Shown: positions 1-13,491, counted from the first letter of the stretch. The stretch is DNA of 64,000 nucleotides from Scleromitrula shiraiana (GCA_028455995.1 JABELC010000013.1:1364001-1428000), one strand, 5' to 3'. Numbers and translations are program-made. Notes: generated by a model from the sequence alone, not told the origin.

Positions 1-37
1 TTGAATAACCCTCTGGTATATAGAATACATAGAAAAT

Positions 38-2570
38 TTAAACCATGTCACCCTCATCTAAACTTGCGTCTCGCTTTTGTGGAATCGTTGGTAATCCAGA
101 CGACGAATAAGTTTTCCTCGATACAGGTACTGCACCAGAGACCGAAGGATGAACAATGCCTGGAGATTCACTAACCAATGTAGTTGCCATGCTTGCAGGC
201 GTGGCGATCATAGTAGCAGGACTGGTAGCACTCGTCGGCATTGGTGGAGGGTACATTCCCAACTCATGATGTATATATCTGTGTTCTCGTGTGTAGGAAA
301 ATCGCTGAGATGGAAATTTACTAGATTCTGAAGGAGAACTTGGACTGAGTGGTGGCAGAGGCACCTGTTCTTGTGGCATGGACCAATAATCCGTCTGTTT
401 TTGCTTTTTCGCTGACGATGGTCTCCTCAAGTTGGAATCGGTATGAGCACTCCAACTGGCAGGGGAAAATGTCGTTGGCTTATCTTGTACAGGATTTCCT
501 AATTCTAATATTGCGTTCTCATCCACATTATGGCGTTCTCGAATGCGGGTTCTCCAGTCCAGATATACTTTATGAATGGCAGTAAGAACATTAGATATTT
601 TTGTTCCAAGTTTGGTGAACATGAGGATAATAAGCCCAACCGCAATTGGCATGCTCACTGCCCAGAAGATCCTAATACCGTTTAGTGTCAGTTCGCAGAG
701 AGTTCAGGCGTAACATACCAAAACCATTTATCGCCAGCGGCAAAGTTACCACCCATTGAACTAAATTCAGTGAGCAATGTTTCATTCTTTTCCGGTATTC
801 ATAAAACACTTACAAGATAGCTGCACAAAGACTAACGGGTACGAATATCGTAGCCATTCTATCATCGTCAGAGATTCACACTAAATTATCTAGAAAGTAT
901 TTACTTACCGTGTCAACTGGCTCACACTATCAATGGTGTTAGTCATATTTCATATGTATACAGGTTTCTCCACTCAATTCTGACCCCCCTTCTTCAATTT
1001 GGGTAATGCAATGTAATGTGTTAATCCAAACCGACAAGCAGAGCTTGTTTTTTGCTTATGTGCCAAATGCGAACTGCAGAGTACTTTGTGTAGGAACAAC
1101 ATTAGTGAACATTGAGACTTACCTTCTTGCCTGAAAGTTTGACACCTGAGCCTCTCTTGCAGAAACCGTCTGAAGATAACTATCCGTCGTTCTTACAATG
1201 ACTTGGTTGATGTACTCCGCCATGGTTTCTAAATCTGTCCATTCCACTTCATCATTTTGCTCTTGGTCTGACATTTTGACACAGATTTCTCTAGCAAAAT
1301 CGTTTGAACTAATATAGAAGGATCCTAGCCTCTTGGGAGTTACTCTCTTTATTGTTTGAATATTTTGACGTAATTTGTATCTCAACAGTTCCAAATTTTC
1401 CCGTTGCTCCCAGAGATTAGTAAATTTCTTACCTTCCCATGCGGAATTCCATGCTGCCTTGTCAAACGTATCAAACTTGAATGATGACATCTCGTCTACA
1501 CCCACAGAGGAAGCTATTGAACGACTAATAGCATCAGAGAATGCTTTTTGTAAAGTAGCGGATGTTCTTGCGAGTAACAATCTTCGACATCTGAATGTTG
1601 CGCTTGAAGGTTTTGTGGTGCAGAAACCATCTGGATCTCTGATCAAATCTTCAAACATGCAATAACCCAATGGACGAGGTATCAAATTATGTTTGTCTAT
1701 AACTTGCAGGTAGTTTGATGATATATCGGGCATATCTGGAGTACTAAGTTGTGGAAGCGGTGGAAGTTTTTTGGGACTTGGGAAACAATTTGCCCGTCGT
1801 AAGGTGTGGTTTCTCTCGATATATATCGCACTCAGTAGGTCGGACTTTAATGGTGGATCGACCAGTATTACGGCTGCAATTACCCGGATCAGTGATGTGT
1901 TATCCACTCATCTATGACATATCATTAGGGGTACTACTAACCTATCCAAGATCCAGGCACTCTCTTAATATCCATCCCCCAATAACTGACCAATTGCTCA
2001 CTACTCTGTTTGTTTTCACCACTCTCACCATCGCTTCGTACATTAAAATCAATTTCTCTGCGAGCATTGCAATCAATCTTATATGTGTAGTCTTGAAAAA
2101 AATCAGTACTTGACACGAAGAGCAGAGATAGGTAAAGACCAACCCCTGTTTTTGTTTGGTATCTTTATTTCATGATCTTGAACATAATTCAGGATGAAGT
2201 GATAATCTGCATTCTGTCCCAGTGGTAGTCGCACTCTACCCAATGTATGATCCTCCGGTAGTGCCCAATGACTTGAAAATACGGACGATGGTACATTGAG
2301 GTGTTTCTCAAGCGCCGCGACCCAAGAGGCTCCCAAATCTTCCAATATTATCAGGCCTCGATATGGCTTCGTGAAACTTCTTTCTCTCAAATCCCCCAGA
2401 TGTGTATCAAACGACTCCGCTGCTCCATCTCCGATAAAAAGTTCTAGCTCAGTCTCTCCAATTTGTAGATTATCGTAATCCTGGGATGGAAAATGGATTA
2501 TTGCTGCCCTTCCAGTATCCCTCTGCTCTGGCGTTTGATCTTTTAAAGATCTTAAATAACCATTATCCAT
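38..2570 (-). CDS. CorA-like divalent-cation transporter family protein, divergent
   Basis: Multi-exon gene. The N-terminal exon runs from the ATG at 2570 to about 2105. A long helical exon lies at about 1896-1123. Three micro-exons follow (926-909, 858-814, 760-719) and then the last exon, 671-38. Splicing these in phase gives a continuous C-terminal part: SVSQLTRMATIFVPVSL (TM1), then the loop SMGGNFAAGDKW, then WFWIFWAVSMPIAVGLII (TM2), then a Ser/Pro-rich cytosolic tail of about 180 residues. Two TMs at the C-terminus joined by a short MGGN loop, after a long charged helical domain, is the layout of fungal CorA-like proteins. The canonical GMN signature is replaced by MGGN, so Mg2+ transport is not assured. 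The junction between the first two exons (about 1900-2105) is unresolved and may hold another small exon. Family call is fairly secure; ion specificity is unknown. Confidence 0.7.
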
Positions 2571-2920
2571 GTTGGATATTTTCTAGTTAGATGGTGTTTT
2601 GGCGCATCTGGGTTTGATTGAAAATCGTTCTCCGAGGTTCTGAGATCATATGGACGTCGTCTTGTTTTTATCGATGATTCATTTTATTTGTGGCTTGAGG
2701 CTATATGCATAACAAATCCGCCTCGGCTGAAAAGGTATTTGCATCAATCAGGAAGGTTACAATCATTATTGAGCTGACATCTCGAACCTTCATGGGTTCG
2801 AAAAGGCGCTGGCTGAGCCCCCTCCGTGTGACTTAATAGTTCCAAGGCACTTCCTTATGTTGTAGTCGACAATGGAATCCATTGTTGTTTATCATTTACG
2901 ATCGTCATTCCATTTTCGCA
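2571..2920. other. Divergent intergenic region
   Basis: About 350 bases between the divergent starts of the CorA-like gene and the GTPase gene. It presumably holds both promoters. No RNA gene or repeat is recognisable. Confidence 0.5.
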
Positions 2921-3992
2921 ATGGGAATTGTTAATCTTGGTAGAGTCGTAAGAGACCATGACGCAGATTGGTCAGAGGACAGGCAGTCGAGCGTAATTGT
3001 GGCGTGAGTTTGAAAAATTCACTTTATGGGTTCAAATCATTGATGTTTATGCAGAATCATGGGGAGCCCTCGAGCAGGAAAAAGTACAGTATGCGATTTT
3101 AATCCCATCATCGACCTCAAATTCTTACCGCAAAATACATATCTGATATTTTTCTTAGTTCATTGATTCTTGCACCCAGAAACGCGAACTTTGCATATCT
3201 TTCGGCCCCGTGAAAGATCGCGTAAACTCGAGGGATATTCAGCAACCGAAGGAGGAATGCGAAATTGATGGGAAGAAAGTAATGTTCGTAGAAATGCCTG
3301 GGTTCCAATATGATCCGCCATCAGATATGGTCATCTTTGCAATTATTGCTAACTACCTAAAGGATTTGTAAGTAGGTTCTTTATATGGCTTTAGTCTTTG
3401 TAAATTCTTACTGATCAAAATATCACTTAATAGATACGGATGCTACCAGGTTGCCGGATTCATTTACTTACACGACGGTCATGTGCCTGTGGACGATCAA
3501 TGTACATATAATATCGAAGTAATGTCTGGTATAGTCGGAAAAGATTGTCGCAGTCGACTGCAACTAGTACTCAGCAAACACCCGTGGCCAAGTCCTGTTG
3601 TTGAGACGGCTATCACGAAAGTATGGAAGAAGCTAAAAACTGGGAACGAGATTGCAAGAATTGTAAATCTGCCTGGCTACGACGAGCGAGATATCGTAAG
3701 AGACCTATTCGAAAAAGGCCAGCCAGTAACCTTGGCCCTCCAGAAAGAATTACAACGCAACACGCCGCTCCGAAAAACCAAGGCCGGTATCACCGTTTAT
3801 TCTAAAATCAAAAAGACTATAAAGCAAGTTGAGAGCCGTGTGAAGACATTAGAAAAGGAGAAGAAGCTTGAGGCTGCTAAGGGTAATGTTAATAGTTCCA
3901 GAATGCAATGGGTGACTAATGAATTGCGGGAGGAGAATGAAAAGCTTGAAAGATTGAAGATAGATCAAAGAAAATGGAATGGAGAGAAATAA
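2921..3992 (+). CDS. Small P-loop GTPase (fungal G-domain protein, AIG1/dynamin-like fold)
   Basis: Four exons (2921-3003, 3055-3088, 3159-3367, 3434-3992) splice in phase to 294 residues. The ATG at 2921 gives MGIVNLGRVV. The second exon carries the Walker A/G1 loop GSPRAGKST, which matches GxxxxGKS/T. The third exon carries VMFVEMPGF, a G3-like motif in which the usual DxxG is ExPG. After VAGFIYLHDGHV the C-terminal 90 residues are Lys/Glu-rich and predicted coiled coil. This layout resembles the many uncharacterised ascomycete stand-alone G-domain proteins. A classical N/TKxD (G4) motif is not obvious. Nucleotide binding is likely; the role is unknown. Confidence 0.75.
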
Positions 3993-5126
3993 TGGGACTT
4001 TATTTCGCATTGAACTCAAGTATATAGTCACTATATGTAATGATAATCTCTTGTGGAATTGTATTTATTCATTATCGTCCTGCACTGGCAGAGTGCCAGA
4101 ATAACCCCATCAATGCAACATCAGCATTAATGCAACATCAGGCTGTACGAGCGCCAGCAACCTTTTGATTCACAACCTCATATATTGTAAGCCGGTTCAA
4201 TCATAGTGATTTGAGTGGCGCGATCTGTGAAGTGATTATGTAGGTCGCGTTTGAGAACTTCCTTCGGTATAAATATGGATGATTCAACCCATCAGGTGAT
4301 GCATTTCTGGTTCTACATACGTATCCCATGATTCGCATTATATTAATGGCAAATTCAATAATCTCCTTGATTATTTGATACTCGATTATTCATTATTTGA
4401 AAGGATTGAAGCATTTTCGATTCGATCATTATGCGCAAGCAAAAAAATAGGTTTAATGATATCACGCTAAACTACAATCTACAGTACCCTTAAAAATAAC
4501 TCCGAACTGTGCCTGAAGCCCCTACATCACAATCTCCACACCCCACCTTTGCACTAACATCAAACTCAAGAGCTTCGCTTAGATTTCATGTCGAAAAAGC
4601 AACACTGAAATGTCGTGATATATAGTCTCTATATCTAATTCGATCAACTCCGCGTACCACTTCCTATCTTAGGGGGCCTTCCCAATGCAATATCTAGGGA
4701 TAATTTGAGGTTGTGATATGGTGTGCTTGAATTGGCATGATATTCAACAATATGTATGAATACGAGGTTATTTACGTTACCAGAGCGCGCAGGTGCAGAT
4801 ACGAATACAATTCTTAATTAAACTTCTTATACAAGGTTCTTTTCTCATATTTTATCTCAATCCATGCATGGGTTGATAATGATAACGGACGATGGTAACT
4901 GGCGGAGAATAAATTTGATGAATGTAATGATAGTACCGGTACCTTGTTCATATGCCGGCAGACTTTGGGTTACACCGTTGAAGGAAAGTTTTCCTTCTCC
5001 ACCCTGTCACCATTTTGATATAGATATAAAACGACTGCCAGAATGAAGAGTGAAGTCATATTCTATCATTCTAAATCCTTTCAAAGGGTGTATTCAATGT
5101 TTTGTTATATCTGGGGGGTTTCTTCA
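3993..5126. other. Intergenic region
   Basis: No gene is supported. The only pattern noted is a 12-bp direct repeat, ATGCAACATCAG, present twice at about 4113-4142. The last few hundred bases presumably hold the protease promoter. Confidence 0.5.
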
Positions 5127-8100
5127 ATGATAGCTCCAATGTTCATTCACAAAAGTGTCATCTTTGCCTTCACGGTAGGTGCATTTGCTGTCATTTCTAC
5201 ACAAGCAGCAAATACCTCAAGCATTGTCCCCGGAGCATATATAGTTCGATTTGCAGCCGGACATGTAAGTCTTTCATATACAAATAGTTTTGACTTATAG
5301 TTAATCACCAGCTAGGAATCTTCCGACAACTTTTATCAAAATCTTTCATCGACAGGTATCGGTGCATCTCATCGTCATACCTTTCCGAACAATATCTTTC
5401 CAGGAACTTCTTTCCATCTCGACTCAGAGAAAGATGTCGAAAGGGTCTTGAGCTTTGATCAGGTGGATTCAGTTTCACCTGTGACGCTCTTTGCTCTCAT
5501 GGCACCTGTTGGGCGAAACTTTCAAAGATCCAATGCCAAGGGACCTGCATTAAGTCAAAAACTTAGTTCGAGAGATATTGAAAACGATACAATGAGTACA
5601 CACATTATGGCGTAAGTTTGAAATTACATAAAGGGCGGATGAGGAAAAGCCGCAAGTGCTCGAAGTATATTGAAATAGATTCGAGTATCTTCTTCCGAGA
5701 TACGATACCCTAAGAAGATGGGGAAAATTCTACTTGGCATATATACTACATCACCCATAAGCATATCAGAAGGGATGTTTTTTAGGAAAATTGAAGCTAA
5801 TATTCCACAATAGAGGAGTTGACAAACTACACGCAGAAGGATACGACGGGAGTGGACTCAAAATCGCCCTCGTTGACACCGGGTAAATAAGTCCCTTTTA
5901 CAAATCCCCGAATTTCCGCACCTTCTAACCATGCATCCCCCCAGAATCGACTACACTCACCCCTCTCTCGGTGGAGGATTTGGACCCGGCTTCAAAGTAT
6001 CATTCGGCACCGATCTAGTAGGGGACTCTTATTTCGGAACCAACACGCCCATTCCCGACTCCGACCCCATGGACTGTCTAGGACACGGAACGCATGTTGC
6101 TGGAATAGTAGCCGCATCTAATGATCCATATATTTCAGGCGTTGCACCAAATGTGACTCTTGGTATTTATAAGGTTTTTGGATGTTATGATGGCACTGTT
6201 GCGAATGATGTGTTGATTAGTGCTTTTGCTATGGCGTATAATGATGGTGCGGATATTATATCGGCTAGTCTTGGGTTTGCCAATGGGTGGCCTGAGGAGT
6301 CTGTTTTCTTTCTTCTTCGTTTTCTTTTCTTTTGCGATTTGGGGGAGTGTTCTAATTATTAATAGGCCATTTTCAGCGGCTGTTGGTGCTATCGTGGCTG
6401 CTGGTACACCTTGTATATTGGCAGCCGGAAACGACGGAGCAAAGGGAACTTTCTACGCATCCTCAGCCTCATCCGGAAAAGACGTAACATCAGTTGGCGC
6501 AGTAGAAAATACTCATCTTCCTGGAGCATTAAACGGAGGTTTTTACAGTACAAATGGCAACGAAAGCACAGAGTTCGGATACTCCCTCACCTGGGGTTCA
6601 TTCGGCAACATAAGTCTCCCAATCTGGGCAGATAACTACAACACCTCAACCCCCGATGACGGCTGTTCCCCATTCAAAGTCTCCCTTACGGGAAAAATCG
6701 CTCTCATTCGTCGAGGAATATGTACATTCAATACTAAAGTCGGCAATGCAGTACAAGCAGGAGCATCCTACGTGATATTTTACAACAACGCACCCGGTAC
6801 CATTCTAGCAGATGTGACGAATGACGAATGTGCAGGCGCCGGAATGGTTGATCCTGAAACGGGCGCTACCTGGATTAATTCTCTTGCTTCTGGTCAAGAG
6901 GTTATCTTATCTTTCAATGCCGATTTGCCTTTGCATATTGTAACTCCGGGTCCGCTGAATACACCGATTGGGGGTTTTGTGAATACATATACTTCGTGGG
7001 GATTAACAAATGATCTTGAAATTAAACCGGTTATTTCTGCCCCAGGTGGAAATGTTCTTTCTACTTATTTGATGTCTGCTGGTGGGTATTATGTGCAATC
7101 TGGTACATCGATGGCTACACCATTTATCGCTGGTGTTGTTGCTTTGTATCTTCAATCTAAAGCTGGAGAAGCAGTTTCACCGCAGGAAATCAATGCCGCA
7201 TTATCAAGCACAGCTACTCCGTTAAACTTTAATGATGGGTCCGCGGAAGTCTACTCATATCTAACATCTGTTGCTCAACAAGGTGGTAAGTCCAACGGTT
7301 CAATCTAATAAATATCACTTCCCCATTATCCTTCCCATCATTTTCTAACCTTCCCACAGCCGGCCTAGTAAACGCATACAACGCAATCCACTCAACCCTC
7401 ACAATCAGCCAATCCTCCCTTCCACTAAACGATACAACACATCACCCCCAAGAAGCGAAATTCACAATAAAAAACACCGGCACCGAACCAGTAACCTACG
7501 CATTAACCCACAGCCCAGCCGGCAACGTCTACGCATTCTCCCCCGGCTCAACCTCTTTTTCTGCATTCCCCCCACTAATGGATACCCAATACTCGAGCGC
7601 TATCATAACACCCGATACCATAACACTTTCTCCATCCGACGAACAATCAATCTCCCTCTCAGTGACACCTAATGCCGATCTTCCAGCCGCGCAAGTACCG
7701 CTGTATAGCGGGTTTATAAAAGTCACTCCCACATCAGGAGATTCCTCATCCAACCAAACCTCAACAGACATCTACCAAATCCCCTACGTAGGCGTAGCAA
7801 CATCCCTTCTATCCATCCCAATAATAGTCCCCTCATCCGCCTTCTTCGCCTCTGCCTACCCCTCCACCCCCATCCCCTACCTCAACAGCACGATCCCCGC
7901 CTACAAACTCGGTATTCCGGTTACCATGTACACACAAGTATCATGGGCAGCAGCATACGCGCGCATCGATGTTGTGGGTGTGAATGTCACGAATAGTGTT
8001 ACGCTTGAGGGGTTGGATGCGGTGGGGAGTGTGATTGGGTTTCCGCAGCGGTGGGTGGTAAGGGGGTGGGACTTTGCGGGTAGTTTCAATGGGACGGTTG

Positions 8101-8237
8101 CGGATGGAAGTGGAAATGGGACGAAAGTGGTGGAACCTGGTGTGTATAGATTTGTGGTTAGGGTTTTGAAAGCTGGTGGGGTCTTTGAAGATGGGGAGTA
8201 TGAGGAGGCTAGTTCTAGGAACTTTTATATGGGATGA
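5127..8237 (+). CDS. Secreted subtilisin-like serine protease (S8 family, PA domain)
   Basis: Six exons (5127-5264, 5316-5611, 5814-5882, 5945-6298, 6366-7285, 7360-8237) splice in phase to 884 residues. The start at 5127 puts a signal peptide at the N-terminus (hydrophobic SVIFAFTVGAFAV then STQA). An in-frame upstream ATG at 5043 would bury it. A propeptide of about 110 residues follows. The catalytic triad is visible: Asp in IALVDTG, His in GHGTHVAG and Ser in SGTSMATPF, with oxyanion Asn in AAGNDGA. A protease-associated insert (KIALIRRGICTFNTKVGNA) lies between His and Ser. After the catalytic domain comes a Fn3-like C-terminal domain of about 300 residues with several N-glycosylation sequons. 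This is the multidomain extracellular S8 architecture of fungi and plants. It probably digests external protein. All catalytic residues are intact. Confidence 0.92.
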
Positions 8238-8905
8238 TGGGTGGTGATGGAGAGGGTGAGGTGAGCTGAAGTTAGGGGAGTAGTGAGGTGTTGTGAATAT
8301 TGTTTATACTTTGCAGATTTCATTTGATGGAATTAGTTTGTCTAGTTTGATATGATATAATCTGAGATGAGATGAGATGAGATGAGATTGAGTGTGATAT
8401 GAAGACTATGAATCCAAATGATCAAACAATGAAAGCGCATTCCTTCTATTTTCATTCCTACCCATCTAGATATTCCTGCTCCTACTAATTGACTTACATC
8501 ATCCTCGAATAAGAATCCCATCTAGAAGCCAAAACCCAGGCGGGTTCTTAGCAACAGCAACGCAACACAGCACCCAGCAAAAACTACAATCAATCATCGA
8601 CTCAACACAGAAAACACCAAAAAAATCAACATACACACCAATGACCTTTGGAAATGGGGGCGATGGGATGAGATGAGAGTACTCGCGGTAGCAGGAGCCA
8701 TATCTCCTAACATTTTAACGATACAATCAAGAAATCGATCGATCGAGTATACCATCAATCAACCAACAAACACACAACTTCAAACCTAACGCGACTACCC
8801 AAACACCAAACACCAACCACCAACTATCCATAAAAGAACAGAAAAGAAACGCTCATCTGCTGCATAGTTTTCTTCATCTTCATCTCTACCCTACCTCTAT
8901 CCGCT

Positions 8906-8945
8906 ATCATATCATATCATATCATATCATATCATATCATATCAT
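8906..8945. repeat. (ATCAT)8 microsatellite
   Basis: Eight uninterrupted copies of the pentanucleotide are read directly in the sequence. Confidence 0.95.
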
Positions 8946-9279
8946 ACCTGTGTTTATGATCTTAATTTTTTTTTCGCTAGTATCTAGCATCTAATATCTA
9001 GTATTATTTATGAACGAATATGACTAAACTAACACTAATACTAATACTCATACCAATCCATTCATCACCGCTAGTTTTCGGTTGCAGTTCCCGTCAAAGA
9101 AAAGAAAGAATGAGAATGGGAATCAGCATGGGAATGAGAATGAAATCAGAAGGAGAAGATCGAGTGTGTTTTGTGAAATTTGAGGGAAGGGAGGAAAGGT
9201 GAGGGATATATGTATGCATATATTGAGATTTTCAGATGTGGTTATTAATCAAGGCAGGGTGTGCTATACATATTAATCT

Positions 9280-9306
9280 AAGCAAGCAAGCAAGCAAGCA
9301 AGCAAG
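9280..9306. repeat. (AAGC)n microsatellite
   Basis: About 6.5 perfect tetranucleotide copies. Confidence 0.95.
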
Positions 9307-10129
9307 TATTGGATAAAGTTCGATGTAACTTTAGATAGTGATGTAATTGATCCATCTATCCAGTCTGGTCAAGTCTATCTAATCTCGGTTTCATCTACAC
9401 ACACTGTAGATGGATACTTTTAAAGGCGTGAGGGAAGGGAGTACGAGATGGTAAATTATATCCATACAAGTATTGTGAATTAAATCGCAAAGATAAAGAT
9501 AACAAGCTCACGAGCTCACGAGCGAAATAGCTATCTCGGTGTATATCAATAGTTGCCGAAACTACTAATCGGTACACCTATACATCGGTATTCAAAGACG
9601 CGAGACGAGGAGAAAGCGATAGCAACCGCAGATAAGATAGAAGTGGAGTGTGTATGTATTGATTCCCATGCCATTTAAATTTCAACCCAAACTCGTACAA
9701 CTTTCTCGGAATTCGGAAAACGGGAACGAAGAGGTGTTTGATTTGTTAATTATAATGATATGGTAGGTGGCGATACCATACCATACCATATCATACCTAT
9801 CCATGGTAAGCTATACTATACTCTACATAAGTTAATTTAATTCAAGTCAAACTGATGATATGATCAGAATATTAAACGGATTAACGCGGTAAACATGAAA
9901 TGGAAAATAATGCTTTCATGCTTCAATGCGTCCATGCTTTCATTCATATTATTTCATGCTCAGACCCTTCGATATATTACTCCACATAAAAAATATTTTG
10001 ATCAATGATTTTTTTTTATTTTTTTATTTAAAGTTTATGAGTAAAAAGTTTAAGCTTTTTGAATTATAATTTTCAAGTTGTTAAATATAACTTGAAAAAT
10101 AAACAAATTGATATTAAACTTACTAGTGA

Positions 10130-10738
10130 ATAAAATAAATAAATAAAATAAATAAAATAAATAAATAAATAAAATAAATAAAATAAATAAAATAAATAAA
10201 ATAAATAAAATAAATAAAATAAATAAAATAAATAAAATAAATAAAATAAATAAAATAAATAAAATAAATAAAATAAATAAAATAAATAAAATAAATAAAA
10301 TAAATAAATAAATAAAATAAATAAAATAAATAAAATAAATAAAATAAATAAAATAAATAAAATAAATAAAATAAATAAAATAAATAAAATAAATAAAATA
10401 AATAAAATAAATAAAATAAATAAAATAAATAAAATAAATAAAATAAATAAAATAAATAAAATAAATAAAATAAATAAAATAAATAAAATAAATAAAATAA
10501 ATAAAATAAATAAAATAAATAAATAAATAAATAAAATAAATAAAATAAATAAAATAAATAAAATAAATAAAATAAATAAAATAAATAAAATAAATAAAAT
10601 AAATAAAATAAATAAAATAAATAAAATAAATAAAATAAATAAAATAAATAAATAAATAAAATAAATAAAATAAATAAAATAAATAAAATAAATAAAATAA
10701 ATAAAATAAATAAAATAAATAAAATAAATAAAATAAAT
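10130..10738. repeat. AT-only minisatellite, 9-bp unit AAATAAAAT (about 68 copies)
   Basis: A 609-bp array of alternating AAAT and AAAAT, equal to a 9-bp unit with no G or C. Extra 4-bp AAAT insertions break the period at about 10137-10172, 10303-10314, 10517-10535 and 10646-10660. They divide the array into blocks of roughly 140, 215 and 125 bp. Because 9 is three codons, every frame of the minus strand stays open as a three-residue repeat (Phe/Ile/Tyr or Phe/Ile/Leu). This produces a spurious 223-codon reading frame. Confidence 0.97.
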
Positions 10739-12644
10739 TATCAACTTGAAATATCTTTAATTTTTTATGAAAAATATAGTAATTAAATTAATTTAAATTC
10801 AAGTTCAAGTTTATAGAGCTAAATTTGCTTTGATTAAAAAATAAATCATTCTCATACTAAAATATTAATAATTTTCCCATATTCAAGTTATAACTTCGTT
10901 ATATATTATTTTACATTATTATACTTTCATATTCAATTCAACTCCCGAGGATCTAAATATAAGATAACATTCAAGCTCACCGTGACGCATGCATTGATCT
11001 CACAGAAGGAGATATATCATTTGACATCCGAGTCACACTTGATACCAGTAGATACTATAGACACTGGCAGACGCATATCAAAATCTACCCTTCACTCTAG
11101 CAGCGGAACGGAATAAGAATAAGAGGAGGAAATAAGAAGTGAACGGAAAGCACGCAAGTGAACAATACGCAAGTGAAGGATATGGGATTAATAAATACAA
11201 TACATGGGATTAAGTACATATAAGATAAATACCATAATATAATTGGTCAAGGAAATAGAAACCCTGTCTCGAGTATTCGATCGGCCCTTTTTGGGCGTCT
11301 AATTAAGTGAATCCCATGAATGAATGGATGAATGTATATATGAATGGATATATGAATGTATGGGATAGGAAGATCTGGGGTACATATTGTGGGGAAGTGT
11401 GTGTGTGAAGTAAACCTTGGAAGCAAGTCTGGGGAAACTTGTCGTTTGGGTATTTAAAATGGTGATGGTTCGATTACACGACATGGAATGGAATTTGGAA
11501 GTGTATGGGGTAGGTGTATTATGAATGTGATTGGAAGACAAGAAAAGAGAAGAACAGGAAAGATGAGGAAAGATGAGGATAAAGAGTTTAGACAAGGTTT
11601 GGTATAGATTAAATGTGTGTATGGAGGGTGAAGTATTGAAATATTGAAGTATTGGAGTATTAAAGTATCCAACAATAGTTCCATATTTCCATAATATTAC
11701 ATACAATCAACGAATTTGCCTATCGCAGTATATACTAATAAATAAATAAATAAATAAAAAACTTGTATACACAATGTGGGGTTAAAAACTCAAATTTAAA
11801 CACCACACACTCCCTCCCACTCTACACACCAAATCCAAACCGTGGAAGATATAAAAGATAGGCGTGATAACAATCATAAAAGAGTAAAGTAATAGGTAAT
11901 AGGTAATAAGTAATAAGTAAAGCACGAGGTAATTCAACTGGTTAAAAACTCTTCAAACCAAACCAAATCAAATCATAGATATGAACTTTCATATCTCTCC
12001 CCTCCCTTCCTATCCCTTCCTATCCCTTCCCTTCTTAAAAGTATTGGAAAAAATCTTTTGATAATGATATCTATCTATCTATCTATCTATCTATATACCG
12101 CACCCCTCAAAAAAAAACCAAAAAAAATAGAAAAAAAAATAAAACGTTCTCGTGATAAACATTCATAAAATGATATATCACTATCATCATCCATCCATCC
12201 GTTCACCAACACAACACAACAAACACAACACAACACAACAAATGTATTAGCAGAAGAAAGAACTTGAACTAAAGATAAAAAATAATCTCATGACTTATTA
12301 TTACTGATGAAGGGAAAAACGGTGAGTAAGTGAATGAATAAGTAAGTGAATAGGTGAGTGATAAATAACAACTAGACAATTAAATCCACTTATTTTACCA
12401 TGAAGTGATCAAGTATGGTATCTATAGTAGAGTAAGTGTAAGTATAAGAATGACTTTTCCGGATCATGTGTGCGGAGGGAGGTATATATATGTATGTATG
12501 GTGTATAGTATAGTATAATATAGTATAATATAGTATAATATAGTATAGTATAGGATGTACGGATAAGGGTACGCAGGATCTCATGTGCTAATATGTCGAA
12601 AGCTTTTGGAGTTTTCGTTGGAGATAGGGTGGATGTTGATAATA
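10739..12644. other. AT-rich gene-poor spacer
   Basis: No supported gene. It contains (AAAT)n at about 11738-11758, (TATC)n at 12069-12094, CAACA-type repeats at about 12208-12240 and alternating TATAG/TATAA repeats at about 12500-12553. Confidence 0.6.
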
Positions 12645-12775
<131 letters not shown>

Positions 12776-13086
12776 AAATAACAATAGATAAATATCCACA
12801 TACATGCGAATGGTATACCATATATCCATATATCCATATATCTATCTATCTATCTATACATGTAACCACCTATCCCAAAAATCAACCCTTCTAGAAACTT
12901 TCCTTCTCTTGTTTTGTTTTACGTCTCGTGCTGTATGCATGCATGTATGTATGTATGTATATATGTATGTATGTATCCAGATCTCTCCTTTCCCCGCATT
13001 ATCAATTTCTTCGGTCCTGTCTTTCTATGGTTGTTGAATATACTATACCATACCATACTATATCATACTTGCTCTACATACATACA

Positions 13087-13117
<31 letters not shown>

Positions 13118-13461
13118 CCCAAGCCCACCCATATCGGTCCTTCTATCCATCCTCATCCCCATACCCATCCCCATACCCATACCCATCCCCATACCTCCAG
13201 ATAAATCCACCTTCCCCATAACCTCACAATAGAAACAATGGATCCATGACATGACCATGACCATCACATGATATCTATCCTATCCCATCCCATCCTATCC
13301 CACTACATCATATTAACCAACCTATTTCTTTATTTCTTTATTTAATTGATAATTGATAATTTACTTAATTATTCGATTAATCGATTCCCTAATTACAAAT
13401 CCTACTACTAGATACTAGATATGATGTTAAAAAAATATTCTAGAAAAACTTTTTTCCTCAT

Positions 13462-13491
13462 TGCCACTGCCACTGCCACTGCCACTGCCAC
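13462..13491. repeat. (TGCCAC)5 hexanucleotide repeat
   Basis: Five perfect copies. It is GC-richer than the other repeats of this stretch. Confidence 0.95.

Larger units (their letters stand above)
8238..10129. other. Gene-poor spacer with short tandem repeats
   Basis: No coding potential is seen. Pentanucleotide (GAGAT-type) repeats lie at 8361-8388, (ATCAT)8 at 8906-8945, (AAGC)n at 9280-9306 and CATAC-type repeats at about 9775-9800. It starts the 10 kb desert upstream of the Zn2Cys6 gene. Confidence 0.6.

Noticed and set aside
5043..5126. Earlier in-frame ATG of the subtilase
   Set aside because: It would put 28 polar residues before the signal peptide; the ATG at 5127 gives a standard secretory start.
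10073..10744. 223-codon minus-strand frame of Phe/Ile/Leu/Tyr repeats
   Set aside because: It is a by-product of the 9-bp AT-only minisatellite, with no coding sequence outside the array.
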